64,000 nucleotides of DNA from a bacterium (GCA_023512255.1 JAILZY010000002.1:47062-111061); one strand, 5' to 3'. Numbered from the stretch's first letter, positions 17,412-26,937 are shown. Made by a program: numbers and translations. Notes: a model not told the origin generated them from the sequence alone.

Positions 17412-17736
17412 GCTGATGGTTACCCCCTTAACTTTAACCTTATGCCAGAGCGAATGCTTGATCGTATTATTTTAAAATCAATCAGTTAACTTTTAACTTT
17501 CACAAAATGTGTGAGTTAACATTCTAGAATATAAAGCTTTTCAGGTGCTTGCTCTGGATTCAGGTTTAAATGAAGCAACCGACCATAAATATTTATAACT
17601 CATCCATAAATATTTATAACTCATCATTAATGGCCGGGCTATGGACAATGATGATGATTATCTCACCCAGGATGTTATAACTCATTATGGTCGGGCACTG
17701 ATCATACATGCCTTAAAGATTGAAAAGCAAGGAGGT
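17412..17736. other. Spacer with a perfect 21-bp tandem duplication
   Basis: The 325-bp spacer between the giant GH2 gene and the ligase gene has no gene. It carries two adjacent perfect copies of a 21-bp unit beginning CCATAAATATTTATAACTC (17583-17603 and 17604-17624), with a further partial copy ATAACTCATTATGGTCGGGC near 17677. Confidence 0.65.
17583..17624. repeat. 21-bp perfect tandem duplication
   Basis: Two identical adjacent 21-bp units. The core AAATATTTATAA is itself nearly palindromic. It may arise by replication slippage. Confidence 0.85.
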
Positions 17737-20700
17737 CTAATCACTGATCCTGAGCCAGTCAACATATAGATACCTCTCGCCGTATGGATCATCTGCATTC
17801 AGCAGGCTCAGCGACACCTCATGCTCTCCCTCCTCCACCCAAGCGGTAAACCTGAAGCTCTCCCACAAGATCAATGAGACGATCTGCATACCAGCAGTCA
17901 GACCATCGACCGTCAAAACCATGAGCGGCGGCAGATCGGGCCGACGGCACTTAGCTCTGGCCGTAAAAGTGTACTCCCCTGAGTGGCCAAAATGTACCCT
18001 TTCGCTGATAAAATTATTACTACACAAGGTCCAGTAATCATGGCTGCGGCATCTGATTAAAGGCTGGCCCGGCGTACGGCAGCTCATATTCTCTGCCTGA
18101 ATAAGGATCTCTTCCCCTAAGGGGGAAACCTCATCCTGAATGGTTAAGCCAAGATAGTGCAAAATTGAGGAGGCATACCTTCTTCCCCGCGCGGCGTTAA
18201 ATCCCCCACAAGCTAATTCTCTCGGCCATTTTACCTGATCGATCAAAAAAAATCCACAACCATAATTGACCTTAAGCAAAACATGGGGTCTGGTCCATGA
18301 GAGCAAACGAACATCGGTCCGATGATCAATCTTTTGACTATCCTCAACCTCAATGGCATAATCTGCAATTCCCCGATCAAAGCCGGCCCGCTCGTAGCGA
18401 AATTCCGAGTGGGGCTCAACCCAGTACAGATCCCGGCTGTAGAGCGCTATGGAATCATCCTCTCTTGCCTCATCCAGATTTTCCCCCGCACTTATTGCTC
18501 CTGCTACTGGCAATTTTTCCGGCTCTCTCACTGCCGCCGCGCTCATCCCTGGTAATTTTATCTCTTCAGCTACTACCTCTATCGGCATCTCATCCGGCCA
18601 GCTTATCTTTCTCACCTTAAGAGGTAGAATCTTTTGCACCCAAGGGATGCTCTGCTCATCAATTTCCCGAAGGAGCACCCTTCCTCCTCCCTTGACAAAA
18701 TCCAAGATATCGGCCTGGCTCTGGCCAAGCCACTCCCAATTAGCAGCCTGTCCGTCAAACACCATGATCTTCTCCCCCGGCTTGACCCTCCCTTTTAGTC
18801 CTCCGATCATGATTGTGGAATTTGCTGTCTTAGGCTGTAATCTGCTCTTCTGCCCTGCTTTTTCCGCTGCATAAGAGAGGAGATTCTTAAAAAGCATCCT
18901 AGCCGCAGGCTCTTTGTCCCATTTTTCTACGGCCAGCATCTGGCAAAAAATCATCCTCCCATCCTGCCATCTCACCTCAAGGAGGGGTGAGTAGATCAGC
19001 CCGCCACTTCCGCCGCTATCAACAAGGCTTCGCCAGTCCCCGCGCTCTGGCAGGTTGAGGTCATAGCGTGAGACAACATGATCATTTCCCCAAAACCGAA
19101 GCTCCTCAGCGCTTATTCCCTCAAGCACGGAGTGGCTGCCGCGGCCAGGGAAGGCCATTGTGGCCTGATGCAAGGTATTAACCGTAATCTGACTAGGCAG
19201 CCAGGTGGGTAGAAATTCCTGCTCGAAGGCAACCACTACTCCACCTTGGCTTACAAACCGATCAATGAGCTCCTGCCAGGGAGAGGGAAGGGCAACGGTT
19301 ATCTTTCTTCCCTCAAAAGACAGGAAGGCGTTTTTCCCCAAGATCAGCAGACCAAGCTTGGGGCTAGCTGCGCTCTCTGGCCGGTGGCTGAGTAGGGTGG
19401 GGGGCTCTGGCTGGCTAGTTGATTTCTCGCCCTGGCCGCTGAGCTGATTACCGATATCCTGGCCCTGGCTGCTGAGCAGACTATCAAGATCAGCAGGGCG
19501 GGCTATTGGTCGATATTTGACCCCAGCTCTGGTCAGGACCTTAGCTGTCTGACCATCAGGATCGTAGAGGAAAATCAGCACCCTTTGAGGGAGAGAATCT
19601 GTGATTCTTCCCACATCCTGCCGATATGCCCAGATCTGCCATGCTCTCTCATCCCGTATCCGCCCCTGCTTGATTAACCTGACCCGAAGCTGCCACTCCT
19701 GTTTTTTCAAACCGCTTTGGGTAATCGGGGGGATTTTAAATCTTATGGTTACGGTCTTAGTGTGCCCACAGGGAAGAGAAATTACCTCTCTGCCGCAGGC
19801 TGCCAAAGATGCCCGACCGCTACTTCGGGCCAAAGTGTTTTCGCCTTTTGCCCTGAGAGATAGATCATCAGGCACTTCCTTGTCAGCAGTTGGTTTAGCA
19901 AGCCACCAATCAAGGATAAAGGTATCTTCAGGCTGCCGCGACCTTATTCCCTCAGGAGCAAGATCATCCAGGCTAAGCCCCTGACTTTTATCCCTTCGCT
20001 CATCATTGCAGATGGTCAGAGTCCTCCACACCTCTTCCCCCTCCCAGAAGCGGCTGTTGCGCTCCTTCAGCAAGACCACAATCGGCTTAAAACTCTCCTG
20101 ACAGGCCCGATAGAGAGGGTTATCCTCCTTCTCTTCTCCAGTTATCACCCAGGGGCAGACCCCGCTTACTTCGGCCTGACGATAAGCCTCAAGGTAATAT
20201 CGCCAGACCTCTCCTTTGCCTTTATCTTTGCCCATCTTCCACTGCCGGTAGGCCTCATCGCCTGAGAGAATAGTATACGGATCAGGCGTTGGGGAGGGCA
20301 GGTAGAGTTCTTCTCCAAGATAGAGGGGTTTATCCTTTTTCCAGCAAAAGCGAAAGTTTGGCTGCCACCGCCACAGAGAATCAAGCAAGATCCCCTCACC
20401 ATCCTGCCAAGTGCGCTTTGGCCACTCTTCCTTGCGGCAGCCGCTGTTTTGGTCTCTCAGACTCTGCCTATTTGGCTCGGCGAAAGTCGCCAAAGCAGCC
20501 AAGGCCGCCTTTTCTCCCTCAGTGAAGGGTAAGGCCGCCTGCGGATCGCCGCGGCCTGGCTTTGCCTGCTCAAGCCACCAGGCGTCATTGGGCAGGCAGT
20601 TCCAGAAAGGGAATTCATGAGGATAGTGCAGGTTAATGATATCCCCTGCGCCAAAACAATCCATCCCTCCCTCATACATAATCGGCCTCTGAGGATCAAG

Positions 20701-22407
20701 CCGCTTGACCCCAAGGCCAAGCTCCATGAACCGAACCTCTCCACCCCGGCCAGCATCATATTCTACGGTTTCATTCTCGATGCACCAGATGATGACACAA
20801 GGGTGGTTTATATCTCTTTTAACCAGCCCCAGCCAGTGTTCTTTAGCTTGCGGCCAAAAAGCACTATCAAACGAAGTGTCATATCTACCTACATACGAGC
20901 CGTAGATGGCTGACTCAACAGTAGCCAGCATTCCCTCCTCATCGCACACATCCAGGGTCCAGGAGGGCGGCGGCTCGCTATGAAACCGAAGGTGATTGAT
21001 ATTGGCCTGCTTGAGGCGGCAAATCCGCTGCCTCAGCTCATCCTCAGTCAGCCTGTGGTCATAGATGATGGAGGCTGCCCTGAGATTGATTCTCTCACCA
21101 TTTAGGATAAAATACGGGCCATCAATTTTCCAATCCCGCAGCCCGTAGCGAACCTCCACCTCATCCATAACCTTTATAACCTTCTTGTTGCGACCCCGAT
21201 CATCTCCACTACCTTGGCCAAGGGTAACTTTCATCTGGTAGAGAAAGGGATGATCAGGATCCCAGAGTTTGGCTTTTTTAACCCTGGTCTCAAATACGGC
21301 CAGAAGATGCCCTGTGCCTACCCCCCCCTGCTCCTGCCCCCCCTGCTGCTCGACAGCAGCTTGGCCTATCTTGCGGTATGGGGCGGCAAGAGTCTCCTCT
21401 TTGGCTTTGGCTTGGGCTTGGGCTTTATTCAAAAGGCCAAGCTCCCTTACCCAAAAGGTCAAAATCAGGGGAGGCTTTACCCTAGTCGGATCATCGGCGG
21501 CCTTGTCCTTGGTCGAGCGCAGCTCACCCTCTGGCCAAGTTGTCTTTTTCTGCTCAGCGGCGATTTCGACTTCAACCCTGATCTTTCGCTGATCAAGCTC
21601 TGGCTTGATGCTCACCGCGGCAATATGGGTGTCAGCAATAGCCTCAAGATACACCTGGCCGCAGATCCCAGCCCGGCGGTGGCTGCCGCCAATCGGGGCA
21701 ATGATTGTGCCTGGCTCGGGGAATCCCGGATACTCCGGCACTGCATAATCACCTGCCGGAATGCCTTGTGTATCCTTCCTAAGATTAGCTCTGCTGTCGC
21801 CGCGGCCAGACGGTCCATCTTCTCCTTCTTGCTGCCCCTGATAGCTATGCAGCCTCGGCTCCTTCGGGCTGATAGCCGAGGTCCAATCCTGCACACCGAT
21901 CACTAGCTCGTTTTCTCCCGCTTGCAGAAGATGACCGCAGTGGAGGGAAAAGGGAAGATATCCGCCAAAATGCTCACCGGCCAGCCTGCCGTTCACATAA
22001 ACCCTGGCCAGATAGCGAACATCGGTGAAGGTCAGCCAAAGGGACATCCCCCTTCCTATGGCTGACAGGAGGGAACTCGACAGATGGAATTTTCTCCTGT
22101 ACCAGAGGCAGTGGTTTGGCTCACTAAGGGGCTGAATCATTGGCAGATTGACCTTTCTCCAGCCAAGTTTTGAGCATAGCAAGCCATAGTCTGAATAGTC
22201 AAGGCTTTTAGCTTCAGCCACTTCCCAATCCTGATTCAGCAGGATCCTTGAGCGGGCGGCGGCAGCGGCTAAGCCTTCCGATGAAGGCAGAAGAAGGGCA
22301 AGTGCCACCGCCAGGTAGAGGGTCGATAATAAAAAAGCCAAAGCCCCGTGCAGGCTTTGGCCTTTTGACAAATCAGACATTAGAGAATGTCTAGTAAACT
22401 CCTTCAC
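17737..22407 (-). CDS. Giant secreted GH2-family glycoside hydrolase with C-terminal carbohydrate-binding domain
   Basis: A 1556-residue, probably exported enzyme. A signal-like hydrophobic segment is near residues 22-45. A GH2 sugar-binding domain follows (CLWYRRKFHLSS, LWLTFTDVRYLARVYVNGRLAGEHFGGY), then the Ig-like domain and the TIM barrel beginning FILNGERINLRAASI. The acid/base glutamate is expected in WCIENE near residue 540, and the nucleophile probably in YLGEELYLP near 700. Residues about 1000-1300 resemble the GATase-like region of some beta-galactosidases, and the last 130 residues look like a CBM35/36-type beta-sandwich. It overlaps the preceding sugar-transferase gene by 17 bp. 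The GTG start is not secure; MSDLSKGQ, nine residues in, is an alternative. Substrate is unknown; an exopolysaccharide-trimming role is inferred from context. Confidence 0.8.
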   Translation of the reverse strand: MKEFTRHSLMSDLSKGQSLHGALAFLLSTLYLAVALALLLPSSEGLAAAAARSRILLNQDWEVAEAKSLDYSDYGLLCSKLGWRKVNLPMIQPLSEPNHCLWYRRKFHLSSSLLSAIGRGMSLWLTFTDVRYLARVYVNGRLAGEHFGGYLPFSLHCGHLLQAGENELVIGVQDWTSAISPKEPRLHSYQGQQEGEDGPSGRGDSRANLRKDTQGIPAGDYAVPEYPGFPEPGTIIAPIGGSHRRAGICGQVYLEAIADTHIAAVSIKPELDQRKIRVEVEIAAEQKKTTWPEGELRSTKDKAADDPTRVKPPLILTFWVRELGLLNKAQAQAKAKEETLAAPYRKIGQAAVEQQGGQEQGGVGTGHLLAVFETRVKKAKLWDPDHPFLYQMKVTLGQGSGDDRGRNKKVIKVMDEVEVRYGLRDWKIDGPYFILNGERINLRAASIIYDHRLTEDELRQRICRLKQANINHLRFHSEPPPSWTLDVCDEEGMLATVESAIYGSYVGRYDTSFDSAFWPQAKEHWLGLVKRDINHPCVIIWCIENETVEYDAGRGGEVRFMELGLGVKRLDPQRPIMYEGGMDCFGAGDIINLHYPHEFPFWNCLPNDAWWLEQAKPGRGDPQAALPFTEGEKAALAALATFAEPNRQSLRDQNSGCRKEEWPKRTWQDGEGILLDSLWRWQPNFRFCWKKDKPLYLGEELYLPSPTPDPYTILSGDEAYRQWKMGKDKGKGEVWRYYLEAYRQAEVSGVCPWVITGEEKEDNPLYRACQESFKPIVVLLKERNSRFWEGEEVWRTLTICNDERRDKSQGLSLDDLAPEGIRSRQPEDTFILDWWLAKPTADKEVPDDLSLRAKGENTLARSSGRASLAACGREVISLPCGHTKTVTIRFKIPPITQSGLKKQEWQLRVRLIKQGRIRDERAWQIWAYRQDVGRITDSLPQRVLIFLYDPDGQTAKVLTRAGVKYRPIARPADLDSLLSSQGQDIGNQLSGQGEKSTSQPEPPTLLSHRPESAASPKLGLLILGKNAFLSFEGRKITVALPSPWQELIDRFVSQGGVVVAFEQEFLPTWLPSQITVNTLHQATMAFPGRGSHSVLEGISAEELRFWGNDHVVSRYDLNLPERGDWRSLVDSGGSGGLIYSPLLEVRWQDGRMIFCQMLAVEKWDKEPAARMLFKNLLSYAAEKAGQKSRLQPKTANSTIMIGGLKGRVKPGEKIMVFDGQAANWEWLGQSQADILDFVKGGGRVLLREIDEQSIPWVQKILPLKVRKISWPDEMPIEVVAEEIKLPGMSAAAVREPEKLPVAGAISAGENLDEAREDDSIALYSRDLYWVEPHSEFRYERAGFDRGIADYAIEVEDSQKIDHRTDVRLLSWTRPHVLLKVNYGCGFFLIDQVKWPRELACGGFNAARGRRYASSILHYLGLTIQDEVSPLGEEILIQAENMSCRTPGQPLIRCRSHDYWTLCSNNFISERVHFGHSGEYTFTARAKCRRPDLPPLMVLTVDGLTAGMQIVSLILWESFRFTAWVEEGEHEVSLSLLNADDPYGERYLYVDWLRISD

Positions 22408-23818
22408 GTTTTAAGGTAACGAGCAGGGTTTTTAGGAGGATGTAGAGGTCGTACCAAACCGACCAGTTATCGATATATTTTAGGTCCAGCTTGACGATGT
22501 CATCAAAATTGGTGATCGTGTTTCGGCCGCTGATCTGCCACAGTCCGGTCAGCCCAGGCTTCATAGACAAGCGGCGCTTGTGCCAAAGGTCGTATTTTTC
22601 AACCTCATCCAGGGTAGGAGGCCGGGTGCCGATCAGCGACATCTCCCGCTTTAAGACATTGATAAACTGAGGCCACTCATCCAGGCTAAACTTTCTCAAA
22701 AACTTTCCCACTCGAGTGATGCGGGGGTCCTCGGCTATCTTAAACACTGCTCCCTGAAGCTGATTGCGGGCCAAAAGCTCTGCCTTGCGCTGCTCGGCAT
22801 CCTGATACATAGAGCGAAACTTGTATAGGGTGAAGATGCGGCCATTTTCCCCCATCCGCTTCTGTTTGAACAGCACTGGCCCGGGAGAGTCAAGCTTAAT
22901 GGCTATCCCGATGATCGGATAGAGAATAAGGAAAATCGCCCCCCCAATCACTCCTCCAACCAGATCGATCAGGTTCTTGATCATGAGATCAAAGGGGCTT
23001 AGCTTAATCGGCGAGTAGGTAATCAGCGGAATGCCATCAATAATGCCCAGGAAGGTGCTGGAAATCCTGATGGCTGGATTGGCTATGGCTACATGGGAAG
23101 CTATGCCCATAGCCTCAATATCTAGGATAATCTCTTTTAGATCAGTGAAGCTTTTGCGGCTGGTGCAGAAGATGACATTGTCTACCACCTCCCGCATCAG
23201 GATATCCCGCAAATCCACCAGACTGCCCAAAATCGGATACTTTCCGGCCAGGGGAAAGCGGCCCTCATCATCCTCATCATCCTCTCTGATCAGCCCATCC
23301 ACTCGAAGCCCCCAGTGGACATTCTGCTCAATACTTGAGATGATCCTGCAAGCCACATCGGACAGGCCAACAATCAGGGTTCGGCGGTAGTTGTAGCCCC
23401 GATCCCGCAGCTCGCTCAGCCTTTGTTTGATGACCAACCTAAACAGGGACTGCAAGCTGACCGAGATCAGGATAAAGCCCACCATGATCAGCCGGCTAAA
23501 GTGCGAAATCCGAAAAAGGTAGGCTATCAGGGTGATGAGCATGAAATTAATAACATGAGAAAAAAAGATCTTATTGGCACATTGCCAGAATGTCTTATAG
23601 CGAAAATCATAAATTCCCCAGACCGAAAAGATGTAGGGCACAGCCAAAGATGAAACCAGCAGTATCCAGATCAGATTTTGAAATTCAGGGCTATGCATCC
23701 CCTCTATCCCAAACAAGGCAGAGCGCAAACTGATCGACACACAATAGGCAAACACTAAGATCATGACATCAACCAGCATGATCGCCCGCTTGATCCCATA
23801 CGAATAGTGCTTGAGCAT
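22391..23818 (-). CDS. Undecaprenyl-phosphate sugar-1-phosphate transferase (WcaJ/WbaP type)
   Basis: Starts repeat-unit synthesis by moving a sugar-1-phosphate from a nucleotide sugar to undecaprenyl phosphate. The 475 residues show four N-terminal helices, a central CoA-binding-like Rossmann domain (RRTLIVGLSDVACRIISSIE), a fifth hydrophobic segment near 285-305 and the C-terminal catalytic domain with PGPVLFKQKRMGENG, KFRSMYQDAE, RITRVGKFLRKFSLDEWPQ and SMKPGLTGLWQISGR. All are characteristic of the bacterial sugar transferase family. It is complete and of normal length, and overlaps the giant GH2 gene downstream. Whether glucose, galactose or another sugar is transferred cannot be read from the sequence. 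Confidence 0.93.
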   Translation of the reverse strand: MLKHYSYGIKRAIMLVDVMILVFAYCVSISLRSALFGIEGMHSPEFQNLIWILLVSSLAVPYIFSVWGIYDFRYKTFWQCANKIFFSHVINFMLITLIAYLFRISHFSRLIMVGFILISVSLQSLFRLVIKQRLSELRDRGYNYRRTLIVGLSDVACRIISSIEQNVHWGLRVDGLIREDDEDDEGRFPLAGKYPILGSLVDLRDILMREVVDNVIFCTSRKSFTDLKEIILDIEAMGIASHVAIANPAIRISSTFLGIIDGIPLITYSPIKLSPFDLMIKNLIDLVGGVIGGAIFLILYPIIGIAIKLDSPGPVLFKQKRMGENGRIFTLYKFRSMYQDAEQRKAELLARNQLQGAVFKIAEDPRITRVGKFLRKFSLDEWPQFINVLKREMSLIGTRPPTLDEVEKYDLWHKRRLSMKPGLTGLWQISGRNTITNFDDIVKLDLKYIDNWSVWYDLYILLKTLLVTLKREGVY

Positions 23819-24198
23819 TCCTACTTATACCCCCCTAAACCTTTTTGCCCTCGCGCTGATGGCGGATAAGGATTTTATCCTGATTTTCAGGATTTTGATC
23901 TCCTTGGTTCAGATACCTGGCCATGATGGAGTGGACTTTGAGATGAAAAACCAGAAAAGCCACATCTTAGCAGAAGATTTAAAATACCCTCTTATCTTTT
24001 TTTCGGTACACAGGGACGTTTTCTTCAAAGTTTCTTACGCGGATAGATTACAAATCGCTCTTAGCTAATTGCAATTAGTCTTAGCTAGAAGGTCCTTCAT
24101 CCCCTTAGCCTTAACTATCTCGCCTACCTTATCTTATATCTTTATCCTACCCTACCTTATTTATCCTACTCTAACTTATCCGCCCCCGGCGCCACAGT
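23819..24198. other. Spacer with overlapping hairpins and a pyrimidine-rich repeat tract
   Basis: No gene supported; the 85-residue plus-strand ORF lacks any recognisable feature. ATCCTGATTTTCAGGAT (23877-23893) is a perfect 6-bp stem overlapping AGGATTTTATCCT. From 24110 to 24180 there is a C/T-rich tract with repeated TATCCTACYCTA-like units ahead of the wecB stop codon. Confidence 0.5.
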
Positions 24199-25365
24199 CT
24201 AGTCATTCCTTGGGCCTAGCCATTCCTTGATAATCTCAGCAATCCGCTCACTTGCCCGGCCATCCCACAGCGGAGGAATTGACCCCTTTTTCCCTGCTCC
24301 GGCGAGAATCCGCTCCACTTCCTCCCGAAGCCGCATCATGTCCTGGCCTACCAGGACATTAGTGCCCAGGGTAACCGTAACTGGCCGCTCGGTATTTTCC
24401 CGCACCGTCAGGCAAGGAATGCCCAAAAAAGTAGTCTCCTCCTGGATTCCTCCTGAGTCGGTAATCACAAGCCTTGCCCGACGCTGCAAGGCAAGAAACT
24501 GCAAGTATCCGACCGGATCAATCAGCTTGAGCCGAGCGCCATCAAAATCAAGATCGAGCCTCAAGCCCGAAAGCCGCTGCCGAGTGCGAGGATGAATGGG
24601 CAGAATAACCGGCAGCATCGCGCTAATCTCATTAAGAGTGGTGATAATTTCCCTCAGCATCTCAGGATCGTCCACATTTGAGGGCCGGTGCAAGGTAACC
24701 AGCGCATAGGGGCCGCTGACAAGCTCGAAGGGCAGCCTCCCCCCGACAGAAAAAGATGGCTGGCTTTGGGCTTGTCCATCTCCTTCGATCAACTCTCTCA
24801 AGGTCTCATCGCCTGCCTTGGGCAAAAGGCGCACCAGGGTATCGATCATCACATTACCCACCAGGTAAACCTTATTCTTATCAATACCTTCGCGCTCCAG
24901 GTTTTGATTCCCGTCAATTGAGGGGGTAAAGAGCAGATCAGCCACCTGGTCGGTGAGCAGCCGGTTGATCTCCTCCGGCATAGTGCGGTCAAACGAGCGA
25001 AGCCCAGCCTCAACATGCCCTACGGGAATGCCGATCTTGGTGCAGACTAAGGCCGCGGCCACTGTAGAGTTGACATCCCCATAAACCAGAACAAGATCAG
25101 GCTTTTGCTCAAGCACTACCGGCTCAAGGCGACTCAAGATCTGGGCTGTCTGCTGGGCATGAGAGCCTGAGCCAACCTCCAGATTGAAATCAGGCTCTGG
25201 TATCCCAAGCTGCTGGAAGAAAATCTCTGACATATTGGCATCATAGTGCTGGCCGGTATGAACCAGCGTCTGCCGAAACCCCTGCTGCCGCTCTAGGGCC
25301 GCTAGTACCGGCGCCGCTTTCATGAAATTTGGCCGTGCACCCACCACATGAAGAATATGATTCAT
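24199..25365 (-). CDS. wecB: UDP-N-acetylglucosamine 2-epimerase (non-hydrolysing)
   Basis: Interconverts UDP-GlcNAc and UDP-ManNAc in the cytoplasm, supplying ManNAc-type sugars to the polysaccharide. At 388 residues it has the usual family length. Signatures are GARPNFMKAAPVLAALE at the N-terminus, GDVNSTVAAALVC, GHVEAGLRSFDR with the PEEINR stretch, TLHRPSNVD and ITDSGGIQEE in the UDP-binding C-terminal domain. No WecC-like dehydrogenase is in the window, so UDP-ManNAc may be used directly. It lies between the sugar transferase and a variable block of glycosyltransferases. The ATG is preceded by GAGAGA. Confidence 0.95.
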   Translation of the reverse strand: MNHILHVVGARPNFMKAAPVLAALERQQGFRQTLVHTGQHYDANMSEIFFQQLGIPEPDFNLEVGSGSHAQQTAQILSRLEPVVLEQKPDLVLVYGDVNSTVAAALVCTKIGIPVGHVEAGLRSFDRTMPEEINRLLTDQVADLLFTPSIDGNQNLEREGIDKNKVYLVGNVMIDTLVRLLPKAGDETLRELIEGDGQAQSQPSFSVGGRLPFELVSGPYALVTLHRPSNVDDPEMLREIITTLNEISAMLPVILPIHPRTRQRLSGLRLDLDFDGARLKLIDPVGYLQFLALQRRARLVITDSGGIQEETTFLGIPCLTVRENTERPVTVTLGTNVLVGQDMMRLREEVERILAGAGKKGSIPPLWDGRASERIAEIIKEWLGPRND

Positions 25366-25685
25366 TGCTCAATCTCTCTCGGTTTGCTGTTTTCGGGGAT
25401 TTTGTGGGATTGAGTGAACTTATTAGCTGACCTTTCACCGAAAATGAGCATGGGCGATCGCTAATAATACATGAGCGATAACTAATAATAACTGAAATGA
25501 ACTGCTAAAAAACTGAACCTGACTGTTAAAAAGCCAAAATGAAGTGAAATTACCTCACAAAATGAACTATGCTTTTGCACTTTTTCTCCAAGGCCTTGAT
25601 TTTAATGGATTGGCTATTAGAGATAATTTTCAAGGATTTCAAGGCGTTAAGAAATTTCTGCAAAAGTGTAGAAAATGAATTGAAA
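25366..25685. other. Spacer holding inverted-repeat element A1
   Basis: The 320-bp spacer is AT-rich with degenerate short repeats around 25440-25530 (ACTAATAATA, AACTGAAC) and then element A1 (25567-25671). The stretch AAAATGAA-N-TGAAATTACCTC occurs on both sides of the element (25536 and 25672). Confidence 0.6.
25567..25671. mobile_element. MITE-like element A, copy 1 (105 bp)
   Basis: A 105-bp element bounded by imperfect terminal inverted repeats: CTATGCTTTTGCA at the left and the complement of CTACACTTTTGCA at the right, with GCCTTGA at the same offset (26 bp) from each end. AAAATGAA lies immediately outside both ends as an 8-bp target duplication. It carries no gene; the ORFs crossing it in the track are chance frames. 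Copy 2 at 26822 has the same length and orientation and nearly the same sequence. Confidence 0.8.
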
Positions 25686-26798
25686 TTACCTCGAGTTCCT
25701 ATTAACCACTCGCTGGTAAACCTCTATGGTTTGCTCAGCTATTTTATCCCAGTTGTATTTTTCCTCTATTTGTCGCCTCATTTTTTGTTTTTCCTCATCC
25801 GGCAATTCCTTATCCAGAAAAAACTCCATCTTTGCCCGCAAATCATCAATATCTCCACATCTAAAATATCTGCGGCTATCGAGCCCTATTTCCCTATGAG
25901 CCGCAATATCCGATACCAGGACAGAAAGACCGTAGCTCATAGCCTCAAGCAGAGCAAGGGGCAGCCCCTCATTATGGGAAGGAAGGACAAATAAGCGAGC
26001 GTGGGAATAAACCTGATCTAAAGGATCACCAGTGATATAGCCGGTCAAAATTATCCGCTTATCAGTTTGGGCCATCTGGCGTAAGTTTTTGCTGTAATTG
26101 GTTTCATGATCAGCATCTCCTGCAATTAATAACTTATAGTTACAGCTCATAGCCTTAAAAGCTTTTATTAAATCATCTAACCCTTTTTCAGGCACAAACC
26201 GGGCTACGGCCAGAATATACTGATTAGGCTTAACTCCTATCTTAAGGAGATAATCTATATTAGTAGTAAGTTTTGGTGCATGTACGCCATTGGGAATATA
26301 AACTTTATTCCTCTTATTAATTCGTTCTGCCTGAACTTTTGAAACAAAAATTATCTGATCAGCCCATCGAATTACAAAAAGTTCACCAATCTTTAAAATT
26401 TTACAAGCAATCCATCCCCATTTACTGTGTTCATAATTAGGGCTATGATAAGTAACCACTGTTGGAAGCCGACCGAGTTTCAGAAGCGGCAGCACCAAAC
26501 TTGGACCTATATTATGAATATGGACAATATCAGGCCGATCTATTAAACAAATTATAGCCGCCAAAAAACTATGAATTATGGCTTCAAAATTTTTATTCCG
26601 CAAGGTCCATAGGTCATGGAACTTGACTTTGTGAAAAAATTTAATTCTTCGCTGTTCTCTATTAAGGTAGGCAAGGCGGCGGAAAACCTTTACTTGTAGA
26701 CCTCTAGCAGCTATCAAAGGATAAAGTGATTCGCAATGTTTCTCAACTCCTCCCTGAATATTTGGGAAACCCCTTGTTCCAATTACGTTAACTACCAT
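25686..26798 (-). CDS. Glycosyltransferase family 4 (DUF1972/rhamnosyltransferase-like)
   Basis: A 370-residue GT-B glycosyltransferase acting on the lipid-linked repeat unit at the cytoplasmic face. The N-terminus VNVIGTRGFPNIQGGVEKH matches the start of the DUF1972-type group, which includes rhamnosyltransferases; dTDP-rhamnose is made nearby. The C-terminal donor-binding domain has LAVARFVPEKGLDDLIKAF and the catalytic EX7E in SHNEGLPLALLEAMSYG. The gene is exactly bracketed by two direct copies of element A, one 14 bp beyond its stop and one 23 bp upstream of its start. Its base composition is AT-richer than wecB. The donor sugar is a guess. Confidence 0.9.
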   Translation of the reverse strand: MVVNVIGTRGFPNIQGGVEKHCESLYPLIAARGLQVKVFRRLAYLNREQRRIKFFHKVKFHDLWTLRNKNFEAIIHSFLAAIICLIDRPDIVHIHNIGPSLVLPLLKLGRLPTVVTYHSPNYEHSKWGWIACKILKIGELFVIRWADQIIFVSKVQAERINKRNKVYIPNGVHAPKLTTNIDYLLKIGVKPNQYILAVARFVPEKGLDDLIKAFKAMSCNYKLLIAGDADHETNYSKNLRQMAQTDKRIILTGYITGDPLDQVYSHARLFVLPSHNEGLPLALLEAMSYGLSVLVSDIAAHREIGLDSRRYFRCGDIDDLRAKMEFFLDKELPDEEKQKMRRQIEEKYNWDKIAEQTIEVYQRVVNRNSR

Positions 26799-26821
26799 AA
26801 TTATCTCAAATTATCTTACTG

Positions 26822-26926
26822 CTATGCTTTTGCACTTTTTCTCCGAATCCTTGATTTTAATGGATTGGCTATTAGAGATAATTTTCAAGGATTTCAAGGC
26901 GTTAAGAAATTTCTGCAAAAGTGTAG
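26822..26926. mobile_element. MITE-like element A, copy 2 (105 bp)
   Basis: Same length, orientation and terminal repeats as copy 1; the only obvious difference is a few bases near position 25 (CCGAATCCTTG instead of CCAAGGCCTTG). TTACTG flanks both ends directly, consistent with a 6-bp target duplication and hence an insertion independent of copy 1. Confidence 0.8.
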
Positions 26927-26937
26927 TTACTGTTATC

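Noticed and set aside
21214-21906. 230-codon plus-strand ORF opposite the GH2 gene
   Set aside because: Entirely antisense to a confidently coding frame; a shadow caused by high GC and few stops.
22575-22590. TGTGCCAA within the sugar-transferase gene as a minus-strand sigma-54 site
   Set aside because: No GCAA at the required spacing; the same holds for other GTGCCA occurrences at 16330, 34372, 53543 and 63086.
23576-23590. TTGGCACATTGCC as a sigma-54 promoter
   Set aside because: The spacing between the -24 and -12 elements is too short and it lies antisense inside the sugar-transferase gene.
23811-24068. 85-codon plus-strand ORF opposite the sugar-transferase start
   Set aside because: Translation derives partly from overlapping hairpins (ATCCTGATTTTCAGGAT) and shows no domain or ribosome-binding site.
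25569-25994. 141-codon plus-strand ORF beginning in element A1
   Set aside because: It starts in the inverted-repeat element and then runs antisense to the GT4 gene; the matching 69-codon ORF at 26736 shares only the element-derived part.
25567-26926. Composite transposon made of two element A copies carrying the glycosyltransferase
   Set aside because: Each element has its own target duplication and the outermost flanks do not match, so two separate insertions explain the data better.
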